A DNA stretch of 64,000 nt from Fidelibacterota bacterium (GCA_002717625.1 PBEF01000002.1:3338-67337); one strand, 5' to 3'. Positions 38,301 through 48,168 are shown, numbered from the stretch's first letter. A program made the numbers and translations. Notes: generated by a model not told the origin, from the sequence alone.

Positions 38301-38668
38301 TTGGTCAGTATCAACCGGGTTCAAATGGAGAGACTCCATGGACTCAGGCTAGTTTTTCTGTTCAGCCAGGAGAACATACCTTTACATGGTCTTATATTAA
38401 AGATGGTGGAGGTGGTTCTACTGACATGCCTGAGGATTGTGCTTGGGTTGATTATATTACTTTTCCTCCATCTATGATTGAAGATGATGGTGATGGCGCA
38501 ATGCAAGGAGATGTAAATCAAGATAATCTTATTAGTGTATTAGATGTTGTTTTAATTATCAATATGGTTTTAGAATCTGATTTCAATTCTTTAGGCGATC
38601 TTAATGAAGATGGTATGGTAGATGTTTTAGATATTATTCTTGTAGTTAATCTTATTCTAGAAAGTTAA
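35375..38668 (+). CDS. Secreted gingipain-like C25 cysteine protease with C-terminal dockerin
   Basis: The 1097-residue protein has a signal peptide (about 1-17), a propeptide and a C25 domain with His434 (NYTGHGS) and Cys468 (ITVGCNVGEF). Ig/CARDB-like domains are followed by a carbohydrate-binding/MAM-like beta-sandwich (about 885-1030; ENFESGF...WEFLGNQDWQI). A dockerin-like pair closes the protein (about 1045-1097). Over its first 600 residues it is clearly homologous to the gene upstream, indicating tandem duplication. It lacks the C-terminal YPNPFNP domain, so its export or anchoring may differ. It meets hemW tail to tail with nine bases between. Confidence 0.9.
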   Translation: MQKSIYLLLLLTFGFSSQWIDTGSNIPVKPEISVLSSDIERSVLSFDLKGFSLGNISINNMDYSTVKFPLSASIMDKGSPDLPKTSASIIIPDDKNMVIEIVSSEFIEFRDMNIAPSKGNFSRMIMPEDIPYEFNKNYQIDALYPSNIAVLNEPYIIRDFRGQTVQFNPMQYNSITKVLRVYTNITVEVVSDNQNSINVFNRNRSLEKIDNEFKNIYKNHFINFDNDTRFDYLVDHGNMLIISYGDFIDEMQPLVDWKNRKGIPTEIVDVNSIGSNSTSITNYVADYYNDNGLTFLLLVGDIAQIPSPSVSGSASDISYGCITGNDFYQEVIVGRISASNPSQVSTQVERSIEYERSPQIAGDWHDNALGVASNQGPGFGGMTDDDFNDYLWDTVLSDFTYDSYQGVYDGSGGSDTQGITAINNGVSLINYTGHGSISSWGNGASLNTTQINQLTNNDKLPFVITVGCNVGEFNSTNECYAEAWQRATNQGEPTGGIAHFGSTISQSWEPPMHGQYAMNLILTESYDNNLTRSLGGITTNGCMYMNDVQGSSGINETKYWTFFGDPSINIRTASPTTMNAIHDDVVLVGQDQFIIDVGENGALAAISQNGALLSSTYSDGGVAILELGDASTVPGTLDLVVSGFNSYVYEAEVSVIAPEGSYLVIDGVEVEYGLVDSGYLLYGRDNNLSLNIANVGSDAANNITVAISSNNQYVNITQDVVTYNSIAPNQNANIDGLSVELDWNVPDQELINITFQIISNDGTIEIDMPFTAQSPMITFNSISGSLDPGQTTDLNISLSNIGSAAINYPMVSLEGDMYVSVNNSGIGNAYYWDYIQNNNQEVLLANVTVSSSAPIGHVAELMVHVNNLNAGLDISFPVYLAVGQITENFESGFSNNLNWEFLGNQDWQITENDQYEGYYSAQSGNINDNQNSQMSVTMDVVMDGNIEFYYRVASEYSPSGEYFYDGLEFYIDSTLVGQYQPGSNGETPWTQASFSVQPGEHTFTWSYIKDGGGGSTDMPEDCAWVDYITFPPSMIEDDGDGAMQGDVNQDNLISVLDVVLIINMVLESDFNSLGDLNEDGMVDVLDIILVVNLILES

Positions 38669-38677
38669 TCTATATAA

Positions 38678-39805
38678 TTAGATAAATAAATCTTTAGTAA
38701 TTTCATCTACAAATAGAAAACCGTTATCTATAAGTTTTATATTTTTGTTTGATATAGATAGGCAGTCCCATTTGTTGTTTATTTTATTTAGACTATCTTT
38801 GCTGATTAAGTCATTATAATTATTTAAATCAGAAAGTTTAATTCCTCTTTTTAATCGAAGCCCATTTAATATAATTTCATTGAAATTGTCATGCCTAGAA
38901 AGTAGTTCTTTATTATCTACAGGAGACTTGTTTTTAGATAGTAGATTAATGTATTTTTCTAAGGATTTTACGTTCCACCATCTTTTCTTTAAATCATACG
39001 AATGAGCAGATGGACCAAATGATAAATAGGGTGATAGATTCCAGTAGTGAAGATTATGTTTAGACTCCATACCTTTTTTTGCATAATTAGAGATTTCATA
39101 GTGATAAAATCCATGTTTTAATAGAATATCTTCTGTTAATAAAAACTGTTCTATATCTGTACTCTCAAGAGGCATCAAAACCTCTTTTCTTTTTACTAAA
39201 TGAAAAAGTTTTGTGCTAGGTTCAACAGTTAAGGAGTACGCAGATATATGATTAGGACCTAAGTCTAAAAGTTTATTTAAATCTTTTTTCCAATTATCTG
39301 TTGATAATTTTGGGATATTAAATATCATATCTGTACTTATATTGTCAAAGCCAGCTTTACGTGCATTTTTAAAGGTTTTAAAACAATCATCAGATTTGTG
39401 TAGCCTTCCAAGTATTTTGAGTATTTTATCATCAAAACTTTGGAATCCCATAGAAAGACGATTTACACCAAGATTTTTTATATCTTTAAGATGTTCTAGA
39501 GGCGCTTCTCCTGGATTTGCTTCAAGTGTAATCTCTTTTACTTTTGAGGTATCAAATGTATTATGGAGTTTTTGTAGAATTTTTTCTAAATATTTTGCAG
39601 GTAGAAGGGAAGGGGTTCCCCCTCCAAAAAAGATAGTGTTAAATTCCCATTTTCCAGCATAATGTTTATAGTTATCAATCTCTTTTAAAAGACATTCTGT
39701 AAATAAAGGAATTTGGTCTTCTTTTTTTGTAATAGAATAAAAATCACAGTAGACGCATTTAACCTTACAAAAGGGGATATGGATATAAAGTCCTGCTTTT
39801 TTCAT
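38678..39805 (-). CDS. hemW: Radical SAM haem chaperone HemW (coproporphyrinogen oxidase-like)
   Basis: The 375-residue radical SAM protein has Cx3Cx2C in IPFCKVKCVYCDFYS (about 11-25), followed by FFGGGTPSLL and LEANPGEAP. CDF in place of the C-x-C of true HemN indicates HemW, which inserts or guards haem and is not a coproporphyrinogen oxidase. The start overlaps the cstA stop by four bases. A haem chaperone would suit a cell that makes multihaem cytochromes. Confidence 0.88.
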   Translation of the reverse strand: MKKAGLYIHIPFCKVKCVYCDFYSITKKEDQIPLFTECLLKEIDNYKHYAGKWEFNTIFFGGGTPSLLPAKYLEKILQKLHNTFDTSKVKEITLEANPGEAPLEHLKDIKNLGVNRLSMGFQSFDDKILKILGRLHKSDDCFKTFKNARKAGFDNISTDMIFNIPKLSTDNWKKDLNKLLDLGPNHISAYSLTVEPSTKLFHLVKRKEVLMPLESTDIEQFLLTEDILLKHGFYHYEISNYAKKGMESKHNLHYWNLSPYLSFGPSAHSYDLKKRWWNVKSLEKYINLLSKNKSPVDNKELLSRHDNFNEIILNGLRLKRGIKLSDLNNYNDLISKDSLNKINNKWDCLSISNKNIKLIDNGFLFVDEITKDLFI

Positions 39806-41466
39806 TTAAAGACTTTATTTTTAATTTGTATAAAGCCTTCTATAATCATCCATAAGATAAGGACAATTAGAATCATATTTATAGACAATAATAAATAATT
39901 TTGTGCAATAAAAAACTCTTTAGTTTTAAGGAATAAAGAAATAATGGTAATTACCATAATAAAGAGCATCGGTATTATCAGTGGTAATATATTTCTTCCT
40001 TTTTTACAGAAGTAAAGAGAAAGTACCATAAGTGTTAGAGCTGCGAGCATTTGATTGGATGCTCCAAATACAGGCCAGAGTTTCCATCCTGTACCATTTA
40101 AAGTTAGTAAATAGGCTGGTATAACTCCTAGCATGGTAGCTCCAATTTTATTTTTTAATGGAGTTATATTTGTTGCGCTACCAAGCTCTGTTATAATCAT
40201 TCGTTGTATTCGTGTTGCTGTATCTAAGGTTGTTGCAGCAAAAGAAATAATAAGAACAGATATTAATGTTCTTGCAATCTCTACAGACAATCCAAGTTTT
40301 TCAAGAAGAGCCGCACCTCCAAGAACAAAAGCCATAAATTTATTTTTAGCTGCATGCTCCCATGTATCATAATAATCACTCCATGCTAAATGTTCATGAA
40401 AAACTCCATTGATTTCACAATTTGTCACAAGAGCAATACCTGCAACTGATGCAATTATTGTTGCAAGGGCAAGCGTTCCTTCTCCAAGCATACTCCCATA
40501 TCCGATTATACGAGCATCAGAGGCTTTATCGATTTGTTTTGATGTTGTTCCAGATGATACAAGTCCATGAAAACCGCTGATTGCTCCACATGCAATTGTT
40601 ACAAATAAAAAAGGAATAATTGGTGGAGCATTTGTAGATAAATTCAGAGCAGGAGCGGTTACCTCAGGCCTAAAAATAAATATAGATATATAAATAAGTC
40701 CAAGTCCAACAAGAAGTTGGTGTGAGTTAATATAATCTCTTGGTTGTAATAGTAACCATACAGGTAGCATACTAGCAATACCTGAATATGTAAATAATAG
40801 AACAATCCATATGTTTTGTGGATTATCTGCATTAATACTAATTGGATAGAGGGTTCCAAGATAAACAAAAAGATAGAGTAGACACAGGGCTATAACTGAT
40901 GGAATAAATGAATCTATTTTTTTCTTGTAGATTAAGTATCCCATGATAATAGCAATTATAATTTCAATATTAACAGGAATTACAGATGCGGGATAAAGCG
41001 TAAATAGTTTAGCTATAGCCATTGCAAAAACTGCAAGCACAAGCCATGTTAAACACATAACGAAACATAAGAACATAATTCTGGTTCGCTTGTTAATTAC
41101 TTTAGATGTAATATCTGCTATAGAGCGCCCTTTTTCTTTAAGGCTTACAACTAATGCTCCAAAATCATGTATAGCACCCATAAATATTGTTCCGATAACA
41201 ACCCAAAGTAATGCAGGAGCCCATCCCCAAAAGACTGCAATGCACGGCCCTATAATTGGAGCTGCTCCTGCAATTGATGTGAAATGATGTCCAAATAAAA
41301 TATGTTTTTTAGTTGGAACATAATCAAGGCCGTCCTTGTTCTCATGGGCAGGTGTAATATTATCATTATTTAGGTTAAAAATTTTGGTTGCGATATATTT
41401 ACTGTAGAACTTATATCCTAGAAAGAAACATATAAATGCAAATAGTACTAAATAAATTGAGTTCAT
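39802..41466 (-). CDS. cstA: Carbon starvation protein A (peptide/pyruvate transporter family)
   Basis: This 554-residue polytopic membrane protein (about 14-16 segments) has the CstA signature near residues 50-115 (FGHHFTSIAGAAPIIGP, GAIHDFGALVVSLKEKGRSIADIT). It is shorter than the E. coli protein (about 700), as in many other phyla. CstA proteins import peptides or pyruvate. In a genome region rich in secreted proteases, peptide uptake is a sensible inference. One base separates it from the upstream dockerin gene. Confidence 0.92.
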   Translation of the reverse strand: MNSIYLVLFAFICFFLGYKFYSKYIATKIFNLNNDNITPAHENKDGLDYVPTKKHILFGHHFTSIAGAAPIIGPCIAVFWGWAPALLWVVIGTIFMGAIHDFGALVVSLKEKGRSIADITSKVINKRTRIMFLCFVMCLTWLVLAVFAMAIAKLFTLYPASVIPVNIEIIIAIIMGYLIYKKKIDSFIPSVIALCLLYLFVYLGTLYPISINADNPQNIWIVLLFTYSGIASMLPVWLLLQPRDYINSHQLLVGLGLIYISIFIFRPEVTAPALNLSTNAPPIIPFLFVTIACGAISGFHGLVSSGTTSKQIDKASDARIIGYGSMLGEGTLALATIIASVAGIALVTNCEINGVFHEHLAWSDYYDTWEHAAKNKFMAFVLGGAALLEKLGLSVEIARTLISVLIISFAATTLDTATRIQRMIITELGSATNITPLKNKIGATMLGVIPAYLLTLNGTGWKLWPVFGASNQMLAALTLMVLSLYFCKKGRNILPLIIPMLFIMVITIISLFLKTKEFFIAQNYLLLSINMILIVLILWMIIEGFIQIKNKVFK

Positions 41467-41467
41467 A

Positions 41468-44400
41468 TTAATTATCTAAAATTATGTTAATAACGGATAC
41501 TACATCAATGATATCAATCACGTCATCCTGATTGGTATCTGCTGCTTCAAAGCTATATGTATTTGATGTATTTTGGTTAAGAATAATATTGATCATTAAA
41601 ATCAAATCTACAATATCAATAAGAAGATTTTGATTTACATCTCCATACAGAATCTGGGAATATTCAAAATAGCCCATATCAGGCATTATTCCGCTGTATT
41701 CTGATAAGTCTATATCTATTAAAGTATTATTGTTGATTGTAAGAAAATCTATCCCTGAGTCAATGCAAGGAGAAGTTTCTGTTAAATTGAAATTGTAGTT
41801 ATTTATATCTATGAAGAGTGGATCAAGAGATATCGATGAGGTTGATTCAAAATCATTTAAAATTCTTATATCTGAATAATAAGACTCTACATTGATAATA
41901 GAATTGTTAGGTAATGGTGAAAATTCATATTCTGATTGTTCATTCCAAAGTATAGAATTTGCAATAATAACATTTGAATTATCAATCAATCCAAATGAGA
42001 TAACCCCTTGATTATCTGTGATTGTTGAATTTATGATAGACATATTAATATTGTCAACAACAAGTCCTAAAGGCTCTCCTAAGCTAATAGCAGAACCATA
42101 GTCTCCATGATTTGCATACATAAGAACATGATTAAGTTGAATATTACCTGATAGGGCGCCAATGCCAGCCCCAATATTAGCAGAGTTATTATATATTTGA
42201 GAATTAGTTATTATTAATTCTAAAGGATTTCCTGCAAAGTTAAAGCCGCATAAAATACCACCACCGCCATTTAATTGATATGCATTTAATCCCACTGAGT
42301 TATCTCTTATAGTACAATTATTGATTGAAGTTGCGCCCCCATTAATTGCAATTCCGCTTCCACCTAGGGCATCGGTATCTGGGATATTGTTTTCTTCTAA
42401 AATAATGTTATTCAATTCAGTGTATGAATCCACAATTCCAATGCCTGCCCCAAAATTTCTAGCTGAGTTATTTTTTATGATTAAATTACTTAAAGTAACA
42501 CTTGAATTGATAATTGAAACTCCACCTGAACTAATATAGTTATACATCATATCATTAAACATTTCAGGGTCGGATGCTACGCTGATAAAGTATTCAAAAT
42601 CTACACCTTTTCCATATCCTCCTTGCAATGTAAAACCATCTAAATAAGCAAAACTTTGATTAGCATCTCTAATTGTTATAACTGAATTTTGTTCTTCAAT
42701 ATAACCATCTTCTGAATTAGCAATAATTGATGTAACGCTTGGTCCATCTGTACTTAAGAGAAAAATAGATTTGCTCATAAAATCAATTTCTTCATAATAG
42801 GTTCCAGGTTCAACCAGTACAGTATCTCCATTGGATGCAAAAAGTATAGCTTGTCCTATTTTTTCATATTCTTCAGGTACATTAAAGATTCTATCTGAAT
42901 ATATACAACTCCCATTATCAATAGTAGCATTAGCATCATAATTTTCAGCATTTATATCAAGGCACCCTGCATCACATGTTTGGTTGTCATTATCAGGGTT
43001 ATCATCACATACATAGCAATCATCAATATAAGCATTACCAAAGCATTCTCCAGCACAATCTATATCTGAATTATTCCCAAAGCATACCCCACAATCGTCC
43101 ATATCTTGATTAGGTCCTAATCCTGTATTTCCGCCATAACATATGCTGCATTCATCACAAATAGCGGTTCCATATAAATCCCCATTACAATCATATATTA
43201 ATGTTTCTTCATTGATGAGTAGGCTAATAGTTGGATTGCTATTATCTAGAATAATTGGTTCATTAATATTTTGAATATCTAAATGCATAATATCATAATC
43301 ATTAGATAAATAAAATAGATTGATAATTTGGTTTAATGTAATATTGTAATCATTATCTCCATTTGTCGTAAGTGTTAGATACTGTAAGTCGCTAGGAGAA
43401 AAATTTTCTGGTAGCTCAATTGCCGTTCTATTTATTCCATTGCCATAATTAAATATGATCTCAGTATTATTATGATTATTAGAATATTGATAGCAGTCAT
43501 TATATAGATTTGTCGATATTTTTGTCAAAATATTAGCTTCTGATTGATAGCCTTCATATTCCATGTAAAGATAATTTCTAACATCACTCATTTCCCAGTG
43601 AGTTGGATCTTGTTCGTTCTCATATTTATTTTCATTAATAAGCTCTTGCCCCATAATTTTATATGACCATGGATTTTGATCCATAAGGTATTCCCTGGTA
43701 TGTCCTGAAGTTAATGTGTGATGGGCAGATAGAAAAAATATATAGTCAGATGTTCCTGTATCTGAAAAATTACAATTTGCTGTAGCATTTATAAGATATG
43801 GGTGTGTTCCAAGTTTTTCTCCATTAAATGGAGTTGTAATATGGCTTGCTCCTTGAAATATTTCATTAACAATTTCGCCCTCTTGATTTAATGAAACTTG
43901 GTAAATCCATTCAATATCTGTTGTTCGTCCCCAGCTTAACATCATATCTGAAAGTCCAATTCCAACTCTACTATCTTCATTGCTAAAGATAATACCATAT
44001 GTAATTATTTTAATTCCATTTTCATATGCTATATCATGATATAATAGTAAAGGAATATCCGTATAGTTGCTTTCATTCCATGCAAAAATATTTCTTCCAT
44101 ATAGTATGGGTGAATATTTAAATACATCAGTATCTGTATCAAGCAACAATGTATTAGTAAAGTTTATAGTTTCAATATGTATATTTGATGCTCCTATACT
44201 TGATTTTGTGTAATCAAAGTAAAAGTCGATTTGATATTCTCCTGATTCTAAATAGCCAATAGCTTGTTGGTAAGAATGATTGATCTGCCCATTATAAATA
44301 ACAATATCTTGATTGTAAATATCATTTATAAATACAGAAAGAATAGCAGATTCATTATCTTGATCCTCCCATGAAGTATCTGATGATAACGTTATATCCA

Positions 44401-44536
44401 TTAAATACTCACTGCTAGAATCTGCAAGAAATGTGTGTGTATATGTTTGATTTTGTCCAAGATCCACAGGTATTTGGGATAGTATTAGGCTGACAAAAAA
44501 TATTAGAAAATATGTAAAAGAATAAGCTTTCATCAT
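41468..44536 (-). CDS. Secreted right-handed beta-helix protein with Cys-rich repeats and dockerin
   Basis: The 1022-residue protein has a signal peptide (about 1-20) and a large N-terminal region of unknown fold (about 21-450). A Cys-rich segment (about 455-540) has DCNGxxxGxAxCDxCxxCxGG and GCLDxNAxNYDxxAxxDNGSC repeats common in FCB exoproteins. A pectate-lyase-like parallel beta-helix (about 550-930; repeated N-N-x-I and I-x-N-S/C motifs) and a C-terminal dockerin-like pair (about 955-1022) follow. The substrate is unknown; polysaccharide binding or adhesion is typical of the fold. It is first in a minus-strand operon with cstA and hemW and is divergent from transketolase. Confidence 0.8.
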   Translation of the reverse strand: MMKAYSFTYFLIFFVSLILSQIPVDLGQNQTYTHTFLADSSSEYLMDITLSSDTSWEDQDNESAILSVFINDIYNQDIVIYNGQINHSYQQAIGYLESGEYQIDFYFDYTKSSIGASNIHIETINFTNTLLLDTDTDVFKYSPILYGRNIFAWNESNYTDIPLLLYHDIAYENGIKIITYGIIFSNEDSRVGIGLSDMMLSWGRTTDIEWIYQVSLNQEGEIVNEIFQGASHITTPFNGEKLGTHPYLINATANCNFSDTGTSDYIFFLSAHHTLTSGHTREYLMDQNPWSYKIMGQELINENKYENEQDPTHWEMSDVRNYLYMEYEGYQSEANILTKISTNLYNDCYQYSNNHNNTEIIFNYGNGINRTAIELPENFSPSDLQYLTLTTNGDNDYNITLNQIINLFYLSNDYDIMHLDIQNINEPIILDNSNPTISLLINEETLIYDCNGDLYGTAICDECSICYGGNTGLGPNQDMDDCGVCFGNNSDIDCAGECFGNAYIDDCYVCDDNPDNDNQTCDAGCLDINAENYDANATIDNGSCIYSDRIFNVPEEYEKIGQAILFASNGDTVLVEPGTYYEEIDFMSKSIFLLSTDGPSVTSIIANSEDGYIEEQNSVITIRDANQSFAYLDGFTLQGGYGKGVDFEYFISVASDPEMFNDMMYNYISSGGVSIINSSVTLSNLIIKNNSARNFGAGIGIVDSYTELNNIILEENNIPDTDALGGSGIAINGGATSINNCTIRDNSVGLNAYQLNGGGGILCGFNFAGNPLELIITNSQIYNNSANIGAGIGALSGNIQLNHVLMYANHGDYGSAISLGEPLGLVVDNINMSIINSTITDNQGVISFGLIDNSNVIIANSILWNEQSEYEFSPLPNNSIINVESYYSDIRILNDFESTSSISLDPLFIDINNYNFNLTETSPCIDSGIDFLTINNNTLIDIDLSEYSGIMPDMGYFEYSQILYGDVNQNLLIDIVDLILMINIILNQNTSNTYSFEAADTNQDDVIDIIDVVSVINIILDN

Positions 44537-44649
44537 TTAAAATACAATTATTTTTAATTATTATAATTTAAAGCATTGAAATAATATAATTCATTTATAA
44601 ATTCGGGTAAGGAATTTACTCACCAAAATACAAATTTAAAGGGGCATTG

Positions 44650-46638
44650 ATGGAAGATGTCAAATTAAGTATAGAACAGTATTCAATTAATATTACTAAG
44701 GGTATTATTATGGATACTGTACGTAATGCAAATTCAGGTCATACAGGTGGGCCGTTATCTTCTTTAGACTTTACATATATTTTATTTAAAGAGTTTTTAA
44801 AATTTGACCCCGATAATCCTAATTGGGAAAATAGAGATAGATTTGTGTTATCAATAGGTCATGAATCAGCCCTTTTATATGCAATGCTTACTCTTGTAGG
44901 TTGGCTTGATATAGAAGAATTGAAGAATTTTCGACAATTAGGCTCTAGAACTCCAGGGCATCCAGAGAGAGGTTTGACTCCGGGTGTAGAAGCAACAACA
45001 GGACCTTTAGGTCAAGGAGTTGGAAATGCTGTTGGAATGGCAATAGCTGAAAGAATATTAGCTTCGAAGTTTGGTGATGATATTGTGAATCACTTTACTT
45101 ATGTATTGCATGGAGATGGTGATATACAAGAGCCCGTAGCACAAGGTTCTATTGCATTAGCAGGCCATTTTGGATTAGGCAAGTTGATTGCATTTTATGA
45201 TGCTAATGATGCTCAAATTTCTGGCAAAGTTTCTCGTTCAGATTCTACTGATTATGCCATGATGTATAAATCTCATGGTTGGCATGTCCAGGAAATTGAT
45301 GGTCATAATCATGATGCTATTAGATCTGCGATACGTATTGCTCAAATGGAGGTTGAAAAGCCATCTATTATTATAGGGCATACAACAATGGCTAAAGGTT
45401 GTGCAAATGTTGAAGGTGATCATAATACTCATGGTGCACCATTATCTCCAGATGAAATAGCGCAAACAAAAGAAAAATTAGGTTTAGATTCAGAAAAGTT
45501 TTTTGTTTTACCAGATGAAGTTTTAGAGGATTTTCAACAATCTTATGGATATGCACGTGAGGAAGTTGCTGCTTGGAAAAAGATGCTAGCTGATAAATTA
45601 GAAGATAAATTGTTCGCTAAAATGTGGAACCAAGCAATTAAGCTAGAACTCCCTGATGCAATTGAATGGCCTGTTTTTGATTCTGGGGAAACAATTGCAA
45701 CCCGTAAAGTTTGGGGAAAAGTAATTGAGGAATTAGCTGAAAAACAAACTCTTCTGGTTGGTGGTTCAGCTGATCTTGAACCTTCAAATGTAACGACTGG
45801 ATTTGCTGAAATGGTAGGGGATTTTTCAAAAGATAATCATTCTGGTATGAATTTCCCATATGGAGTTAGAGAATTCCCGATGGGTGCTATTAATAATGGT
45901 ATTAGTCTGCATGGAGGGTTGTTTGTTTTTGGTGCAACTTTTTTTGTTTTTGCAGATTATGAAAGACCTGCTATAAGGATGAGAGCTTTGCAAGAGCTTC
46001 CTGTTATTTCAGAATTTACACATGATTCTATTTATGTTGGTGAAGATGGTCCTACGCATCAACCTGTTGAACATTTGATGTCTTATAGAGCAATCCCTAA
46101 TTTGTTAGTTATAAGGCCTGCAGATGCAAATGAGGCAGTTTTTGCTGCTAAAATTGCTTTTGAAAGTACAAAGCAACCATCCTTAGTTTTACTAACAAGA
46201 CAAGGATTGCCGGTTTTTGATAGATCTGTTTACCCTTCATCTTCTAGCATAGAAAAAGGTGGATATGTTATGTGTAATCATAGTAATCCTGATGTTATGA
46301 TTCTTGCAACTGGATCTGAGGTTTGGATTGCTTTGGAAGTTCAAAAAATGTTAATGGATTTAAATATTAAAGTAGTTAATCTAGCATGTTGGGAATTATT
46401 TGAAAAACAAAGTCTATCATATAAGAATGATGTTTTACAATGTAGTAAAGATACATTGATTGTATCAATAGAAGCAGGTATTACAGATGGCTGGCAAAAA
46501 TATACAGGTAGAAACGGTTTAAATATTGGAATTAATACATTTGGAGAATCTGCTCCAGGAAAAGTGGTTGCAGATCATTTTGGATTAAATCCAGAGTCAG
46601 TTGCTAATAAAATTAAAGATAGGATTAATAATACATAA
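44650..46638 (+). CDS. tkt: Transketolase
   Basis: This full-length transketolase (662 residues from ATG 44650; a TTG three bases earlier is also in frame) has an AAAGGGG Shine-Dalgarno five bases upstream. Motifs seen are NSGHTGGPLSS, the thiamine diphosphate site GHGDGDIQE-type (LHGDGDIQEP), FYDANDAQISG, and the second-half SEFTHDSIYVGEDGPTHQPVEHL. It acts in the pentose phosphate pathway. It heads the long plus-strand gene run to 58768. Confidence 0.95.
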   Translation: MEDVKLSIEQYSINITKGIIMDTVRNANSGHTGGPLSSLDFTYILFKEFLKFDPDNPNWENRDRFVLSIGHESALLYAMLTLVGWLDIEELKNFRQLGSRTPGHPERGLTPGVEATTGPLGQGVGNAVGMAIAERILASKFGDDIVNHFTYVLHGDGDIQEPVAQGSIALAGHFGLGKLIAFYDANDAQISGKVSRSDSTDYAMMYKSHGWHVQEIDGHNHDAIRSAIRIAQMEVEKPSIIIGHTTMAKGCANVEGDHNTHGAPLSPDEIAQTKEKLGLDSEKFFVLPDEVLEDFQQSYGYAREEVAAWKKMLADKLEDKLFAKMWNQAIKLELPDAIEWPVFDSGETIATRKVWGKVIEELAEKQTLLVGGSADLEPSNVTTGFAEMVGDFSKDNHSGMNFPYGVREFPMGAINNGISLHGGLFVFGATFFVFADYERPAIRMRALQELPVISEFTHDSIYVGEDGPTHQPVEHLMSYRAIPNLLVIRPADANEAVFAAKIAFESTKQPSLVLLTRQGLPVFDRSVYPSSSSIEKGGYVMCNHSNPDVMILATGSEVWIALEVQKMLMDLNIKVVNLACWELFEKQSLSYKNDVLQCSKDTLIVSIEAGITDGWQKYTGRNGLNIGINTFGESAPGKVVADHFGLNPESVANKIKDRINNT

Positions 46639-48168
46639 ATGAAGCTGAAATATTTTATAATTTCGATTATTTTATTTTCATTATCATTATCACAAGAAAA
46701 AATTCCTCCAACTTATATGGCCTCTTTTGGCTCTGTAACAATTAATGATAAATTATATAATCAAATTTCTTTTAAACCTGAGTTTACAATGGGTAAGGTT
46801 GGTTTGGGTTTAGATTTTTATTTTTATTTTGATGAAGATGGAAATATATATGATGAAAATTGGGATTTTTCAACTCCTGAAGCTTCATTGAAGACGATAC
46901 TTGATAAAATTTATTATATAAGATATGGGATGCCAACAGATACATTTTATTTTAAAATAGGCGCGCTTCCAAAACAAACTATAGGTCATGGTATATTGGT
47001 TAGTAATTATGCAAATGATATTGATTATCCGCAAACAAGAAGAGTAGGATTTGATTTTAGATATACTTTTTCAGGTTTTAGATTAGAGGTGTTGCATAGT
47101 AATGTTAAGGAGCCCTCTAGTGCAGGTTTATTTGGGTTAAGAACCGTTTTCCCATTAGTTCCGAATATTGATATGGGTTTTGCGGTTGTTACAGATTTAG
47201 ACCAAAATAGTGGTTTGCCAGATAGTGATAATGATTCCTTTCCTGATGATTGGGATGATTTTCCAAACGATGGAACATTATCAAATTATTATCAAAGTAT
47301 GATTCAAAATCTTCAAGAAGATTTTAACTGCACTTATTATGATGAAAATGATTCTGATTGTCCTCAAGGCATAAATTCAACAATTTTTGAATACAATGAG
47401 ATGTGGAACCAGGATATAGCTATTAGTAATCTTTCTAAAGATAATGTTTCTGGTATTTCTCTTGATTTAACATATAAAATTAGTGATAAAGTGAGACTTT
47501 TTAGTGAGTTTGCACAGTTGACTGGTGATACTAAAAATCCATATCCTGATAATACTATTTTTAATACTAATTTAGGTTATGGTTTTATTCCAATAGGTTT
47601 AGAGGCAACCTTTAATGCAATTAAATTGACAATTGATTATAGGCAGTCTTCAGAAAATTTTATTTTTCATTATTGGGATAAAAATTATGAACATAATAGA
47701 GCAATGGTTTCTATTGTTAATGAAGATCAAAAGGAAGTTGTTACAAAAGAGTCTCTATTGTATCAGTTTGGGAAGCAAAAAGGAGGTTCTTTTGGCTTTA
47801 TAGCTAATATTTCTAAATATTTGAGATTCTCAGTTAATTATCTTTATTTAAGAGGAGATAAATGGGATTCTTCGGTATCTCGTTATGTGTCTGATAAAAA
47901 TAATTCATTTTATTCAAAATTTGAAATAGATACTTCTATGATTCCAAAAGTAGAAATTGCAGAGATATTTTATCAGCAAACAAATACAGCTAATCCATTA
48001 AAATTCAAGAATAATGAAAATACGCTGTTTGGGTACAATATAGGTATTACTTTAGCAAATAACTTAGCTCTTATGCTTAAAGGCCGAAAAACATATGTTC
48101 TCGATCATGAAACTGGAGAGTATAATCCAGTTAAAAATACACAAATTGAAACATCTTTATATTTTTAA
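46639..48168 (+). CDS. Outer-membrane beta-barrel protein of unknown function
   Basis: The 509-residue protein has a signal peptide (about 1-18; ...LFSLSLSQ) followed by alternating strands typical of an outer-membrane barrel. An Asp-rich calcium-loop-like insertion lies near 193-210 (DSDNDSFPDDWDDFPNDG), and the final residue is Phe. A GHGILVSNYANDIDYP motif links it to the FecR-barrel protein at 14079-16202. Its start abuts the transketolase stop and its stop overlaps the alaS start by one base. The function is unknown. Confidence 0.65.
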   Translation: MKLKYFIISIILFSLSLSQEKIPPTYMASFGSVTINDKLYNQISFKPEFTMGKVGLGLDFYFYFDEDGNIYDENWDFSTPEASLKTILDKIYYIRYGMPTDTFYFKIGALPKQTIGHGILVSNYANDIDYPQTRRVGFDFRYTFSGFRLEVLHSNVKEPSSAGLFGLRTVFPLVPNIDMGFAVVTDLDQNSGLPDSDNDSFPDDWDDFPNDGTLSNYYQSMIQNLQEDFNCTYYDENDSDCPQGINSTIFEYNEMWNQDIAISNLSKDNVSGISLDLTYKISDKVRLFSEFAQLTGDTKNPYPDNTIFNTNLGYGFIPIGLEATFNAIKLTIDYRQSSENFIFHYWDKNYEHNRAMVSIVNEDQKEVVTKESLLYQFGKQKGGSFGFIANISKYLRFSVNYLYLRGDKWDSSVSRYVSDKNNSFYSKFEIDTSMIPKVEIAEIFYQQTNTANPLKFKNNENTLFGYNIGITLANNLALMLKGRKTYVLDHETGEYNPVKNTQIETSLYF

